Assembly (NCBI RefSeq): GCF_003946015.1
Contig: NZ_RHNU01000008.1
Span: 1 to 64,000, forward strand
Source: Companilactobacillus insicii
GTDB lineage: Bacteria > Bacillota > Bacilli > Lactobacillales > Lactobacillaceae
DNA: 64,000 bases
Direction of reading: 5' to 3'
Under the pieces are notes generated by a model, which was not told the DNA's origin, made no database searches, and saw only the letters and a program-made list of their open reading frames with translations. A program made the translations under genes and the position numbers. Positions 1-9,600 of this stretch are shown here, piece by piece; within the stretch, counting starts at the first letter, position 1, and every line of letters starts with the position of its first letter.

Positions 1-1
1 A

Positions 2-51
2 AAAGAACCATCAGAGAAATCCCATTAGATTTCTTTGATGGTTCTTTTTTT
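2..51 (+). terminator. Rho-independent terminator of the upstream gene
   Basis: A 12-bp stem (2-13 with 36-47) plus an inner AGAAAT/ATTTCT pairing is followed by a T run. It ends a gene that lies outside the window. Confidence 0.8.
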
Positions 52-55
52 AGAG

Positions 56-84
56 TCTAGAGTTTTGTCCCAGACTCTTTGCTT
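56..84. repeat. Short copy of a GTGGGACAAAA-type intergenic hairpin
   Basis: Read on the minus strand this begins AGAGTCTGGGACAAAAC, close to the start of the larger hairpin at 21633-21755. It looks like a shortened member of the same intergenic repeat family. The family link rests on about 15 bases. Confidence 0.4.
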
Positions 85-131
85 TATAATAATCCTATAA
101 TGGATGTGTTTTTAGTAATGGAGGATATAGC

Positions 132-1232
132 ATGAAAAGGGTAGTGAGTTTTTTTACATTTATATCAATAATCTTAGTTGGTATAGTGACAGTTGGATTA
201 AATAACAATCTTACTGTAAATGCGGCTGTTAATGGAGGATATGCACTTCAAGTCGCAGGTGATTCTAATGATAACGTAAATTTAGATAATAAGTCTTATG
301 TGATTACAGGAGAGCCTGGAAAAAAGGTAGAGGTTAAACTTGCGATTGTTAACCAAGAAAGCAAAACGAGAACTTTCTTATATAATGCAAATACTGCATA
401 TACTGCTTCTGGTGGATCTATAGGATATGATAAAACAAAAGTAACTGATCCATCGTTAAAAATTCAAACCAGAAAATTAATAACACCAAATAAAGGGACA
501 ATAACTATTCCTGGTAAGTCTAGCGCAACAGTTACTGCAACAGTCACAATCCCCAAGAAAAACTTTAATGGTTACCTTCTAGGTGGATTTAATGTTAGCC
601 CATATAAGGAAAAGGCAAAAGGTACTGTTTCATCAAACGGTACTTTGATTAAGAATAAATTTAGTTATTCAATTCCTATACAGATTAAACAAACTGGAAA
701 TGAAACTGTAGAACCTAAATATTCAGTTAGAACTGTTAGACCGGGAGTTGTAACATCAGATAAGGGACAAACTCCAGGAGTATTGGCCAATGTTCACAAT
801 TCAACAAATAGTTTTTCCGGTGCTTTAGACTCTACTGCTGTAGTTACTAAAAAGGGTGATAAATCATTTAAAATCAAGACTGCTAATGGATCTCAGAATA
901 TTGCTCCAACATCAAATTATGATTATTCTATTTCTTGGGGTAAGAAAGCTTTGCAATCTGGAGAATATCATTTAAAGCTTACATATAAAACAGCTGGTGG
1001 TATAAAGAGTTGGGTTATTAATAAAGACTTTACTATTACTAACTCAGATGCTGCTAAGTATAATAAGCTTGCTGGTATCAAGCCTAATTATCTATGGTTG
1101 TATATTCTTCTTGCAATTTTAGCCTTAGCTATTATTTTAGGATTAGGTATTTACTTGGGTAAGAGAAATAATAAGAATAACAATGGTGGTAATAATGGAA
1201 CAAACAATCAACCAAGAAAACGCCGTCGTTAA
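132..1232 (+). CDS. DUF916/DUF3324 (WxL-interacting) surface protein 1
   Basis: 366 aa with a signal peptide (about 1-31, cut near VNAA), an N-terminal DUF916 domain (peptidoglycan-binding part of WxL-interacting proteins, roughly 38-160), a DUF3324 domain (roughly 175-310), one membrane helix (about 320-342) and a basic Asn-rich cytoplasmic tail ending RKRRR. Family knowledge: such proteins sit in the membrane facing outward and help display WxL-domain proteins on the wall. The ATG follows GGAGGATATAGC, a good ribosome site. It heads a run of three paralogues, but a terminator at 1257-1287 separates it from the second. No WxL-domain partner is visible in the window. Confidence 0.85.
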   Translation: MKRVVSFFTFISIILVGIVTVGLNNNLTVNAAVNGGYALQVAGDSNDNVNLDNKSYVITGEPGKKVEVKLAIVNQESKTRTFLYNANTAYTASGGSIGYDKTKVTDPSLKIQTRKLITPNKGTITIPGKSSATVTATVTIPKKNFNGYLLGGFNVSPYKEKAKGTVSSNGTLIKNKFSYSIPIQIKQTGNETVEPKYSVRTVRPGVVTSDKGQTPGVLANVHNSTNSFSGALDSTAVVTKKGDKSFKIKTANGSQNIAPTSNYDYSISWGKKALQSGEYHLKLTYKTAGGIKSWVINKDFTITNSDAAKYNKLAGIKPNYLWLYILLAILALAIILGLGIYLGKRNNKNNNGGNNGTNNQPRKRRR

Positions 1233-1256
1233 TATTTATAAATAAAAAATTAAATT

Positions 1257-1287
1257 GAGCTGTTCCAAGACTTGGAACAGCTTTTTT
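1257..1287 (+). terminator. Rho-independent terminator
   Basis: A perfect 12-bp stem AGCTGTTCCAAG/CTTGGAACAGCT with a one-base loop, followed by six T. It separates the first DUF916 gene from the second. Confidence 0.85.
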
Positions 1288-1330
1288 AGTATTATTGATA
1301 TATACATATCTTGGTTTGTGGGGTAAGAAA

Positions 1331-2311
1331 ATGAAAAAAAGAATTATTTATTTATTATCTGTAATTGGTTTTTTTATGTTGTTCCTTTTTGTGACAACAA
1401 AAACGGTGCAGGCAGATATTAACGGTGTAACTGTTACCCCTCTGATTGGTGATTCTGATATTACCGATAGGTTTCAAATAATTAGTAAGAACGGCGGAGA
1501 AAGAAAGCTAAAAATATCCATTAGTAATTTTGGTATTAGAAGACTAAGGCTAAAAGTTGTACCGACCAATGCAACAACTTCCTCTGACGGTAAGATAGCT
1601 TATACTGAAAATATAAAAACAGGGGATTATGGATTACAATCTGCTTTTGCAGATATGACTAAGTCTCAAATAGTAACTTTAAAACCAAATCAGACAAAAG
1701 ATCTTACTTTCAAAGTAAAAATTCCTGATAAAAAATTAAAGGGATTAATAATGGGTGGTTTCAATATTTACGATACTTATCGTGCAGCTAAGGGAACCGC
1801 TAATGTCCCAGTTTGGATAACAGAGGATAACAAACCAGTGGGTGGAATATTAAGTTTACATAGTTTATCGTTGGCTGCTGAAAACTATCAGCCGCATGTA
1901 TATGTTAATCTTCAGAACAATCAACCGGGTATGATGAAAAAAGTAATTATTCATGCAACTGTTAAACGTAAAAGCTGGCTTGATCGCTTTAATTTGGGTC
2001 CTAAGAAAATGACAGCAGATTTAACTTATCCTACTGTTGCTCCAAACTCAAAAATACCAATTGATTTTAATCAAAATCAAACACCTATCACTCCTGGCAA
2101 GTATAAAGTTGATGGTGTGGCAAGAAGTGGAAAAGCTGTCTGGAATTTCAAAAAGACTTATACTATTACTGAAAAGCAAGCTAATGATATAAATTCACGT
2201 TGCAAAAATCTAGTCTATGATAAGACAATTACTTATATATTGATTGTATTAGTCTTAGTATCTCTCATCGTATTAATCTTTTGGGGAATTTGGCACCAGA
2301 ATAGGAGTTAA
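1331..2311 (+). CDS. DUF916/DUF3324 (WxL-interacting) surface protein 2
   Basis: 326 aa. The frame is open from a TTG at 1295, but the ATG at 1331 is preceded by GTGGGGTAAG and begins a proper signal peptide (KKRIIYLLSVIGFFMLFLF, cut after VQA), so I take 1331. DUF916-like region about 30-150, DUF3324-like about 160-280, then a membrane helix (about 298-322) and a very short tail. Its stop is one base from the start of the third paralogue, so the two are co-transcribed and probably translationally coupled. It is more diverged than copies 1 and 3, with WLDRFNLGPKK in place of the usual DUF3324 sequence. Confidence 0.8.
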   Translation: MKKRIIYLLSVIGFFMLFLFVTTKTVQADINGVTVTPLIGDSDITDRFQIISKNGGERKLKISISNFGIRRLRLKVVPTNATTSSDGKIAYTENIKTGDYGLQSAFADMTKSQIVTLKPNQTKDLTFKVKIPDKKLKGLIMGGFNIYDTYRAAKGTANVPVWITEDNKPVGGILSLHSLSLAAENYQPHVYVNLQNNQPGMMKKVIIHATVKRKSWLDRFNLGPKKMTADLTYPTVAPNSKIPIDFNQNQTPITPGKYKVDGVARSGKAVWNFKKTYTITEKQANDINSRCKNLVYDKTITYILIVLVLVSLIVLIFWGIWHQNRS

Positions 2312-2312
2312 T

Positions 2313-3353
2313 ATGAAACGAAAAAGTATATTTTTATTTACGATATTATTATTTCTTGTGGGTCTCATATATCCGGTTAACAGGGTAAGTGCTGCTGCTG
2401 ATAAATCTTATTCAGTTCAAGCAGTATTACCGGATAATCAAATTGACAAGAATGAATCATATTTTGATTTAAAAGTTGAGCCTAATAAGGATCAAGATCT
2501 AAAAGTTATGATTATCAATACTGGTAGTGAACCAATTAAGGTGAAGGCCGAGGTTAATGATGCATACACGGCTGACTCTGGTGTTATTGGTTATGATAAG
2601 TACAATGTTAAATTGTTTAAGAATCAGAATCCTTCATTAAGTTCATTGGTTGAGGGTAAACGTAAGACCTCTGTAAACTTAAAAGTTGGACAGGCTAAGA
2701 CTGTTAGTTTTAAAGTTAAGTCGCCGGCCAATGAATATACTGGAATTATCTTGGGCGGCGTAACTACAACCGCTAATGTAAGTCCTACAAAATCTAAGAA
2801 TATCAATATTAAGAATCAAGTTAGATATGTTAAGGGAGTCGTTCTTCGCTCTAAAGATGATGGAGTAGTTCCTGACATGCATATGACCAATGCTAAGCCT
2901 AAGTCTGTAGCTGGTAATTCTGGTATTGCTTATACGTTGGATAATTCTGCACCAATCAATATTAATGAAGTTACTTTAAGTGCTAAAATTTATCACAATA
3001 GTGATACTACGAAATACAGCGCTAAGAATCTTCAAATAGCACCTAATTCTAAATTTGATTATTTTATTCCTGTAAAAGATTTAAGTGCTGGTAAATACAA
3101 AGGTGTCATTACTGTTAAGAGCAAAGCTGGTTATGAAAAAACCTTTACTAGGACCATTTCTGTAAGTAAGAGTGATGTTGATTATATATCGGAACAAGCA
3201 GAACAGAAGGTTAGCCGCAAGAGCAATCAATGGATAATAATCATTGTTGGAATTGTTGCTTTGATTCTAGTTGCTTTGTGGATGTTCCTGTATTATTCAC
3301 AACGTAACAATAAGACGGGTTCACATGGTAAGAGAACTAGAAGTCGTAGATAA
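2313..3353 (+). CDS. DUF916/DUF3324 (WxL-interacting) surface protein 3
   Basis: 346 aa: signal peptide (about 1-28, cut at VSAA), DUF916 domain (about 30-155, with the family-typical LGGV segment near 148), DUF3324 domain (about 165-290), a membrane helix (about 308-330) and a basic C-terminal tail ending KRTRSRR. It starts one base after the stop of the second paralogue. The closest match in the window is the protein at 132-1232: both share the YTADSG/YTASGG ...GYDK block. Probably a wall-anchoring adaptor or adhesin. Its exact partner is unknown. Confidence 0.85.
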   Translation: MKRKSIFLFTILLFLVGLIYPVNRVSAAADKSYSVQAVLPDNQIDKNESYFDLKVEPNKDQDLKVMIINTGSEPIKVKAEVNDAYTADSGVIGYDKYNVKLFKNQNPSLSSLVEGKRKTSVNLKVGQAKTVSFKVKSPANEYTGIILGGVTTTANVSPTKSKNINIKNQVRYVKGVVLRSKDDGVVPDMHMTNAKPKSVAGNSGIAYTLDNSAPININEVTLSAKIYHNSDTTKYSAKNLQIAPNSKFDYFIPVKDLSAGKYKGVITVKSKAGYEKTFTRTISVSKSDVDYISEQAEQKVSRKSNQWIIIIVGIVALILVALWMFLYYSQRNNKTGSHGKRTRSRR

Positions 3354-3357
3354 TATT

Positions 3358-3388
3358 AAAAAATAAGCCTTTTGGCTTATTTTTTTTG
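3358..3388 (+). terminator. Rho-independent terminator
   Basis: Stem AAATAAGCC / GGCTTATTT with a four-base loop and a long T run closes the DUF916 gene run. Confidence 0.85.
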
Positions 3389-3433
3389 ACCCTTTGCCTA
3401 AATTATAGATAATTTATATCTTTTAAATTATTA

Positions 3434-3506
3434 AAAGTCTGTCATAATGAAAGCGTATCATAAATATTTTTATAATATATTTTCATAAATTGGAGGGAGA
3501 CTTTTT
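3434..3506 (+). promoter_or_regulatory. Promoter/leader of adhesin 1 (duplicated upstream of adhesin 2)
   Basis: A near-identical 73-base block occurs here and at 6538-6610. It holds a TATAAT at 3471-3476 (6575-6580 in the other copy) and the ribosome site TTGGAGGGAGA before the ATG. No clear -35 box is seen. The shared block implies that both adhesins are controlled together. Confidence 0.55.
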
Positions 3507-6422
3507 ATGAGATTTATGCAATTGAAACACGACCCAAATGCGGTTGTTAGAAAGAAACTGATTAAATCTGGCAAAAAGTGGGCAGTAGTATCCGCACTTT
3601 CGTTTGCCGGAGTTCTTTTGGGAGGTACACTCACTGGATTAGATGTTAATGCTGATGTAGTAGGAACATCAGATATATCTAATCCTGATTCTGTGGTTAA
3701 TACTGGTACTGAAAAAAAGCAGTCGAAATCTGTTACAGCCAATGTGACGATAAACTCTAACTTAGGAGAAGAGACTGTAAACAATGTTACTGGTGAAGTA
3801 GGACAAACTGTAACTATTACTGTACCTGCTAAAGAAGGTTATAGGGCTGATAAAAGTATGATAGTTGCTACCGTAAATGCTGATGGCACTATTACTACTG
3901 ATGAATCAGTTAATTATACTTCCGTTGAAACAGAAAATAATGAGGTAGCAAAACCCGAAATAGCTTCAGAACCCTTAGAGGGTAATTCTAATTCAAGTAC
4001 TATTTCAGATGTTTCAGCATCTCAAATGAATACTCAGAGTGTAGCTCAAAAAGCTGCTACTACTTCAGATATAAATTCTGAAGCTGATAATCTGGATGAT
4101 GGTGGTAAATTTGGTTATTCCAGTTGGTATATTGATAATGGTGGAACTCTTCATATAGGTGCTGGTAAATTGGGATCGTATGGAGTTACAAATTGGAAGA
4201 GTAGCACACATTTTAGTGATATTAACTCTGTTCAAATAGATGCTGGTGCCATTGCCAATGCTAATTCGGAGTCTTTATTTAGTGGATTGTCAAATGTTAC
4301 ATCAATTGATGGCATAGGTAACTTAGATACAAGTAATGTCACAAATATGTATTCGATGTTCTCAGGCGCTTCAAAAATACAATCGCTAGATCTTTCCAAC
4401 TGGAATACAAGTAACGCTACAGATATGCATTATATGTTCAATGGCATGAGTTCTTTGGAAGATTTAAATTTGTCATCTTTCAATACTGAAAATGTTACAG
4501 ATATGGGAAGTATGTTTATTGCTGATTTTTCTTTAAAGAAGTTAGATTTATCATCGTTTGATACAAGTAAAGTTACAACCATGTCTGGCATGTTTTCAGG
4601 CCCCGATTTAAGCAGACCTGGTAGCATGAAATTGGAAGAAATAATAATTAATCCGGATAAATTTAATACCTCTAATGTCACAAATATGGCTTCTATGTTT
4701 TATAGGTTACCTGAATTGAAGAGTATAGATACGTCCAAGTTTAATACTAGTAAAGTAACTTCTATACGAACAATGTTTAATAGTGATTCATCTCTAAAAA
4801 GTTTAGATTTATCCAGCTTTGATACTCGTTCTTTGGCTGGTCAGAATGAACAAGTTAATAGTATGCTGTACGGAACTAAGTTGTACAAGATAAAGTTTGG
4901 CGCGTACACGGGTGTGGATACTTCGATAGCCTTAACACCAGGAAATTGGCAAGCAGTTGGATCTGGTACTGAGAATGATCCTCAAGGGGAAAAATTAACT
5001 GCAGATCAAATTATGGAACGCTATTCTTCAACAATGCCATCTGTTGCCGAAACTTATGTTAGATTGGTCAATGGCACAACTTCAGTAGATACCTCATACA
5101 GCGACAATTCAAAAGAACCAAGTACTATTACTTCTGGAAATATTCAAGGCGTACCTGGAAATAACTTTACAACGACGGTAGTTGTACCTGCAGTTGAAGG
5201 ATATACACCGTATAAGAATGAAAATGAAAAACTTGTTAAAGATTATTCTGGAAATTATTCAACAACAGTTTCAGGTACAATTGATGAACCGAATACATTT
5301 ATAACGAAAGATAGTATTATTTACAAACCAGATGTTGTTATTACTAGTGTTATTGCAAGAGTACTCAATGAGTCCGGACAATTTATGGGGCAGTATACAA
5401 TTCCTGATATTTCTGAAGAGGTTAATAACTACGATGTTAGTGAGTTGCTGCCTAATTACAAAGGTTACACACCTAAATCAACTACTGTAAACATTACAAA
5501 AAATGATGAGGGTGGTTTCTCAGCTACAGATATCTTCTACAAGAAAGATAATGAAGAGGTATCTGCCGATGTAACAATCAAGTCAAACCTAGGGGACCAA
5601 ACAGTTAAAGATGTCCCAGGAACACCTGGAAAACCATTAAAAGTTAAGGTCCCAATAATTGCAGGATACACTTCAGATAAGTCAGAAGTTGATGCAACAG
5701 TCAATGCAGGCGGAACAATTACTGTTAATGATCCAAAAAATGCAGGCTACGTAACATACACTAAGATACCAACAAGCAATGGTGGAGGAGGTTTATCAAC
5801 ACCTACACCAACAGAAGAAATATCTAATGTATATATTGATGTGGCTACTTTTGCTGATCAACCAGCCGCAAGGTTGTATGATTCGAATGGTCAATTGATT
5901 ACTAATCGTGCCTTGAAGCCTAACACTGGTTGGTATGCTGACAAGAAGTTAACTAAGAATGGTATTTCATACTACCGTGTAGCTTCTAATGAGTGGGTCA
6001 AGATGAACTATGTTTACGTTTATAATTCGAACAACAAGTTTATTGAGACTTACAATGATTCTAGCAAGCATTTACTCAATGCTCATCAAAAACAAATAAG
6101 TAGAGAGCTTCGTCCAACGAGCGATTGGGTGACTGATATTTCTACTTATATGAATGGTGTTAAGTATTATCGTGTTGGCAGTAATGAATTTGTTAGCACC
6201 AATGATGCTTTTGAGTACATCCCATTACGTGCTGTAGTTCAGACTAATAATTACAATGTCACTGTTTACGATGAACGTGGCAATGCTGTAACTAATAGGC
6301 AGTTGAAGGCTAATAGTAGTTGGTTAACTGATAAATCAGCGGTTATTAATGGCGTGACTATGTATCGTGTAGCCACTAATGAATGGGTTAGAGCCATTGA
6401 TGTACTGAATGTCAAAGAATGA
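3507..6422 (+). CDS. BspA-like (DUF285) surface adhesin 1 with C-terminal SLAP repeats
   Basis: 971 aa secreted protein. The long N-terminal signal has the KxYKxGKxW-like core RKKLIKSGKKWAVVSAL (about 15-31), used by large glycosylated adhesins. After it come a beta-rich MucBP-like unit (about 75-130), about ten DUF285 leucine-rich-type repeats (about 210-470, pattern LDLSxFDTSxVTxMxxMF), more MucBP-like units (about 515-770), a Gly/Ser/Thr-Pro linker, and three SLAP-type repeats (about 775-971, e.g. YYRVASNEWVKM) that typically bind wall polymers. No LPxTG signal is present, so anchoring is probably non-covalent. BspA-type repeats are linked to host or matrix adhesion; that role is inferred. 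Confidence 0.85.
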   Translation: MRFMQLKHDPNAVVRKKLIKSGKKWAVVSALSFAGVLLGGTLTGLDVNADVVGTSDISNPDSVVNTGTEKKQSKSVTANVTINSNLGEETVNNVTGEVGQTVTITVPAKEGYRADKSMIVATVNADGTITTDESVNYTSVETENNEVAKPEIASEPLEGNSNSSTISDVSASQMNTQSVAQKAATTSDINSEADNLDDGGKFGYSSWYIDNGGTLHIGAGKLGSYGVTNWKSSTHFSDINSVQIDAGAIANANSESLFSGLSNVTSIDGIGNLDTSNVTNMYSMFSGASKIQSLDLSNWNTSNATDMHYMFNGMSSLEDLNLSSFNTENVTDMGSMFIADFSLKKLDLSSFDTSKVTTMSGMFSGPDLSRPGSMKLEEIIINPDKFNTSNVTNMASMFYRLPELKSIDTSKFNTSKVTSIRTMFNSDSSLKSLDLSSFDTRSLAGQNEQVNSMLYGTKLYKIKFGAYTGVDTSIALTPGNWQAVGSGTENDPQGEKLTADQIMERYSSTMPSVAETYVRLVNGTTSVDTSYSDNSKEPSTITSGNIQGVPGNNFTTTVVVPAVEGYTPYKNENEKLVKDYSGNYSTTVSGTIDEPNTFITKDSIIYKPDVVITSVIARVLNESGQFMGQYTIPDISEEVNNYDVSELLPNYKGYTPKSTTVNITKNDEGGFSATDIFYKKDNEEVSADVTIKSNLGDQTVKDVPGTPGKPLKVKVPIIAGYTSDKSEVDATVNAGGTITVNDPKNAGYVTYTKIPTSNGGGGLSTPTPTEEISNVYIDVATFADQPAARLYDSNGQLITNRALKPNTGWYADKKLTKNGISYYRVASNEWVKMNYVYVYNSNNKFIETYNDSSKHLLNAHQKQISRELRPTSDWVTDISTYMNGVKYYRVGSNEFVSTNDAFEYIPLRAVVQTNNYNVTVYDERGNAVTNRQLKANSSWLTDKSAVINGVTMYRVATNEWVRAIDVLNVKE

Positions 6423-6460
6423 TTTTTTGTTAAATATTATTAATGAATGATTTTAACACA

Positions 6461-6491
6461 TGGGCATCCTCAATGAGTATGCCTATTTTTT
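6461..6491 (+). terminator. Probable terminator after adhesin 1
   Basis: Stem GGCAT (6463-6467) / ATGCC (6479-6483) followed by TATTTTTT. A short stem, so moderate confidence. Confidence 0.5.
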
Positions 6492-6537
6492 GACCATTTA
6501 TTTAAATTATATCTAATTGATGACTTTAAAATTATTA

Positions 6538-6610
6538 AAAGTCTGTCATAATAATAGCGTATGATAAATATTTTTATAATATTTTTTCATAAATTGGAGG
6601 GAGACTTTTT
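6538..6610 (+). promoter_or_regulatory. Promoter/leader of adhesin 2 (copy of 3434-3506)
   Basis: Nearly identical to the leader of adhesin 1: TATAAT at 6575-6580 and ribosome site TTGGAGGGAGA. It supports duplication of the whole transcription unit. Confidence 0.55.
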
Positions 6611-9600
6611 ATGAGATTTATACAACTGAAACACGATCCAAATGCGGTCGTTAGAAAGAAAATGATAAAATCTGGCAAAAAGTGGGTAGTGGTATCTGCC
6701 CTTTCGTTTGCCGGCGTTCTTTTGGGAGGTGCAGTTACTGGGTTAGATGTTAACGCAGATGTAGTAGGAACATCGGATGTATCTAATTCTGATTCTGTAG
6801 TTAATACTGGTACTGAACCAAAGCAGTCGAAATCTGCTACAGCCAATGTAACGATAAACTCTAACTTAGGAGAAGAGACTGTAAACAATGTTACAGGTGA
6901 GGTAGGACAAACCGTAACTATTGCTGTACCAGCTAAAGAAGGGTATAGAGCTGACAAAAGTATGATAGTTGCTAATGTAAATGATGATGGCACTATTACT
7001 ACTGATGAATCGGTTAATTATACCGCCGTTGAAACAGCAAAGAATGAAGTAGCAAAGCCTGAAGTGGCTTCAAAACCCTTAGAAGATGATCCTGATTCAA
7101 GTACTGTTTCAGCTGATTCAGCATCTCAAATGAATACTCAAAGTGTAGCTCAGAAAACCGCTACCGTTTCAGATGTAAATTCTGAATCTGACAATTTGGA
7201 TGATGGTGGTAAGTTTGGTGATTCTAGCTGGTATATTGATAATGGCGGAACTCTTCATATAGGTGCTGGCGAATTAGGACCAGAAGGATCTGCAAATTGG
7301 AGGCAAAGTGAACATCTAAATGATATAACTACAGTCAAAATCGATCCTGGTGCAATCGCTAATTCGGATTCTAGCTATTTATTTAGTGGAATGTCCAATG
7401 TTACATCAATTGATGGCATAGGTAATTTAGACACACGCAATGTTACAAATATGAGTTATATGTTCTCAACTTGTGAAAAAATACAGTCGCTAGATCTTTC
7501 AAACTGGGATACAAGTAATGTTACAAATATGAGTTATATGTTCTCAACTTGTGAAAAAATACAGTCGCTAGATCTTTCAAACTGGGATACAAGTAATGTT
7601 ACAAATATGAGTTATATGTTCTCAACTTGTGAAAAAATACAGTCGCTAGATCTTTCAAACTGGGATACAAGTAATGTTACAAATATGAGTTATATGTTCT
7701 CAACTTGTGAAAAAATACAGTCGCTAGATCTTTCAAACTGGGATACAAGTAATGTTACAAATATGCGTTATATGTTCTCAAATTGTAAAAAAATACAGTC
7801 GCTAGATCTTTCAAACTGGGATACAAGTAATGTTACAAATATGAGTGATATGTTCCATGCGATGGGTTCTTTGGAATACTTAAATTTGTCATCTTTCAAT
7901 ACTGAAAAGGTTACAGATATGAGCTTTATGTTTTATTATGTTTCTTTCTTAAATAAGTTGGATTTATCATCGTTTGATACAAGCAATGTTACCGACATGA
8001 AAGGTATGTTTGAGTATGCTTCTAGCGTGGAAAGTATATTGTGGGATCCAGATAAATTTAATACTTCTAATGTCACTGATATGAGTGGTATGTTTGATGA
8101 GATGGGAAAATTAAAGAGTGTAGATATATCTAAGTTTGATACTAGTAAAGTAACTTATATGCCGAGAATGTTTGCCTTTGATGATTCTCTAGAAAGCTTA
8201 GATTTATCCAGTTTTGATACATCTTCATTAGCAGGCCAGACTGCATCAACGAATGGTATGTTAGGCGGAACCAACTTGTATAAAATTAAATTAGGTAAGA
8301 GTACAGGGCTTAGTAGTAGAGCATTTCTTATCGACGGTGATTGGCAGGCTGTGGGTTCCGGTACTGAGAGCAATCCTCAAGGTAAAAAATATACAGCTGC
8401 TCAGATAATGACGCTTTATTCAACCATGCCAGCAGTTGCTGAGACCTATGTCCGTTTAGTATCTCAAGTATCTGGTAGTTTAGATGTGGAAACATTATAT
8501 AGTGACAAAGCAGATAAAGGCAGTATTCCAGTTGATAACTTATCTGGAGTACCCGGAGGTACGTTCACCGTGAATATCACTGTTCCTGCAGTTGCTGGTT
8601 ACATACCGTATAAGAATGGTACAGAAAAACTTGTTGCAGACAAAGATGGAAATTATACGACTTCAGTATCAGCACAAGTTAATGGTGAGAATGATTTTAG
8701 TACAAGTGATACTATCACTTACGTTAAGTCTTCATTCATCGGTCACGTGATAGCAAAGACACATTATGACGATGATCAACAACCAGATGGCACATTGGAT
8801 CTAGGCGAAATAACTGGTGATTTTGGTACAAAGGGAACCATAGATATATCTGATACTACGAAATATCCATTACCAGCTAATTACTCACTAGATAATCCAA
8901 TAATAAATTACTCTATTGATAGTAATGGTAACCTGAGCGTTGATACTATCAACTACATAAGAAATAAAGTAGGTGGCATGTTAGAGGTACCGACTTCATA
9001 TGATGATAAAGGAGAAGGAATACCGATAACGACCGATGTAAATGAACTGCCAAATACTCCATCAAGTGTTGAAATAACAGTTCCATCAGTGGATGGTTAT
9101 ACGCCATACAAGAATGGCGAGATGCTTGTAGCAGATGGAAGTGGAATCTATAAGACAATGGTAGACTTCACAATTGATGAGAATGGGGAAGTATCAACAT
9201 CAGCTGAAATCCACTATAAGAGAGATAAAGTAAGCGGAACAGTAGAAGTACCCACCTCATATAGTGACAAAGCAGATGAAGGCAGTATACAAGTTGATAA
9301 CTTATCTGGAGTACCTGGCGATGCACTAACTGTGAACATTACTGTTCCAGCAGTAGATGGTTATACACCATACAAGAACAATACAGAAAAACTTGAAAAG
9401 GATAAAGATGGAAATTATACGACATCTATAGCAGCTCAAATTAATGGTGATAATGACTTCATTACAGGTGATAGTATCGTCTATAGGAAGTCCACGTTTG
9501 ATGTAATAGCAAAGACACATTATGACGATGGAGAAGAACCAGATGGTACGTTGGATCTTGGTGAAATAACGGGCGATTTTGGTTCAAAGGGAACAATAGA

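Noticed and set aside
3441-3460. cre-like word in the adhesin 1 leader (TGAAAGCGTATCAT)
   Set aside because: The right half is shifted against the consensus and the word is not kept in the near-identical leader of adhesin 2.
7451-7840. CRISPR-like array
   Set aside because: The repeats are contiguous, coding and without spacers; they are DUF285 repeat units.
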